Shown: in pieces, positions 63,906 to 64,000 of the stretch
How positions within the stretch are numbered: the first letter of the stretch is position 1
Layout: each line of letters begins with the position of its first letter
Source of the DNA: Sphingobacterium sp. R2
GTDB taxonomy: Bacteria; Bacteroidota; Bacteroidia; Sphingobacteriales; Sphingobacteriaceae
NCBI RefSeq assembly: GCF_040760075.1
Contig: NZ_CP142884.1
Span: forward strand, 4,898,001 to 4,962,000
Direction of reading: 5' to 3'
DNA length: 64,000 bases
Translations under genes and position numbers: made by a program
The notes under the pieces: model-generated
Told to the model about the DNA's origin: nothing
Database searches by the model: none
The model's input: only the letters and a program-made list of their open reading frames with translations

Positions 63906-64000
63906 TTACTTTACGGTTTCTTTCAACCATTTCACAATTGAGCCTAACGTACTCTCGGGTATTTCACCAAGTTTTGCGTATTCCGCAGGTAGGCAGGTTT
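63906..64000 (-). CDS. C-terminal end of an unidentified protein (partial)
   Basis: The last 30 codons of a minus-strand gene that begins beyond the window, ending LPAEYAKLGEIPESTLGSIV-KWLKETVK and a TAA. The stop is one base before the ATG of the retropepsin-like gene, so the two are coupled. The family cannot be named from this piece; the helical ending would fit an alpha/beta hydrolase among others. Confidence 0.55.
   Translation of the reverse strand, partial: TCLPAEYAKLGEIPESTLGSIVKWLKETVK

Noticed and set aside
1..64000. CRISPR arrays, tRNA or rRNA genes, IS elements and prophage genes
   Set aside because: I looked for regular repeats, cloverleaf or rRNA motifs, transposases and phage genes and saw none.

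Overview
The window looks like the chromosome of a Bacteroidota bacterium, most likely a member of the Sphingobacteriaceae such as Sphingobacterium or Pedobacter (inference from gene content). It has three complete SusC/SusD outer-membrane glycan importer loci, one of them carrying two tandem SusC/SusD pairs. It also has a hybrid two-component regulator (HTCS), an ECF sigma/FecR pair, TAnnTTTG-type promoter boxes, and mostly weak Shine-Dalgarno sequences. I saw no tRNA, rRNA, IS element, phage or CRISPR array.

Positions 1-29.5 kb form a large xylan utilisation locus. A minus-strand operon (9524 to 1) encodes a small transaldolase, a split transketolase, a CE1-type esterase, a GH95 enzyme and three GH43-type enzymes, the last cut by the window edge. 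An HTCS regulator (9709-13785, minus) lies beside it. Diverging from the HTCS is a plus-strand operon: SusC, SusD, a second SusC broken by a 1-nt frameshift, a second SusD, a DUF1735-type lipoprotein, a GH10 xylanase, a GH5 enzyme with a ricin-type lectin domain, and a CE6-type esterase. The first six match the xusA-xusB-xusC-xusD-xusE-xyn10C order known from xylanolytic Bacteroidetes such as Prevotella bryantii. Together they would bind, cut, de-esterify and import decorated xylan, then feed the pentoses into the non-oxidative pentose phosphate pathway.

Positions 29.6-39.9 kb (minus) are a separate operon: ECF sigma factor, FecR anti-sigma, SusC with an STN signalling domain, SusD, a DUF4843 lipoprotein, a PKD-like lipoprotein and a TlpA-like thioredoxin. 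This is the usual layout of a self-inducing cell-surface-signalled importer; its substrate is not evident. Positions 40.3-51.2 kb (minus) hold a GH29 fucosidase, a third SusC/SusD pair and a five-domain GH43 enzyme. A divergent DUF5695-like protein (51.4-54.2 kb) follows.

Positions 54.3-59.9 kb (minus) are a signalling cluster: a CHASE3/GAF hybrid histidine kinase with three receiver domains, a stand-alone receiver, a CheR methyltransferase and a LuxR-type response regulator. The right end has an FAD/NAD(P)-binding protein, a DUF2383-type four-helix protein, a tandem retropepsin-like protein and the tail of one more gene.

The strongest non-coding signal is a shared element of about 36 bp followed at fixed spacing by a promoter. 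It lies upstream of three transcription units: the pentose/GH operon (9581-9648), the xylan SusC operon (13902-13968) and the third SusC/SusD operon (47135-47202). It links the distant 42-47 kb pair to the xylan regulon. Other points of note are the frameshifted second SusC, an apparently permuted carbohydrate-binding insert in the GH10 xylanase, and a Thr in the GH95 active site that suggests alpha-L-galactosidase rather than fucosidase activity.
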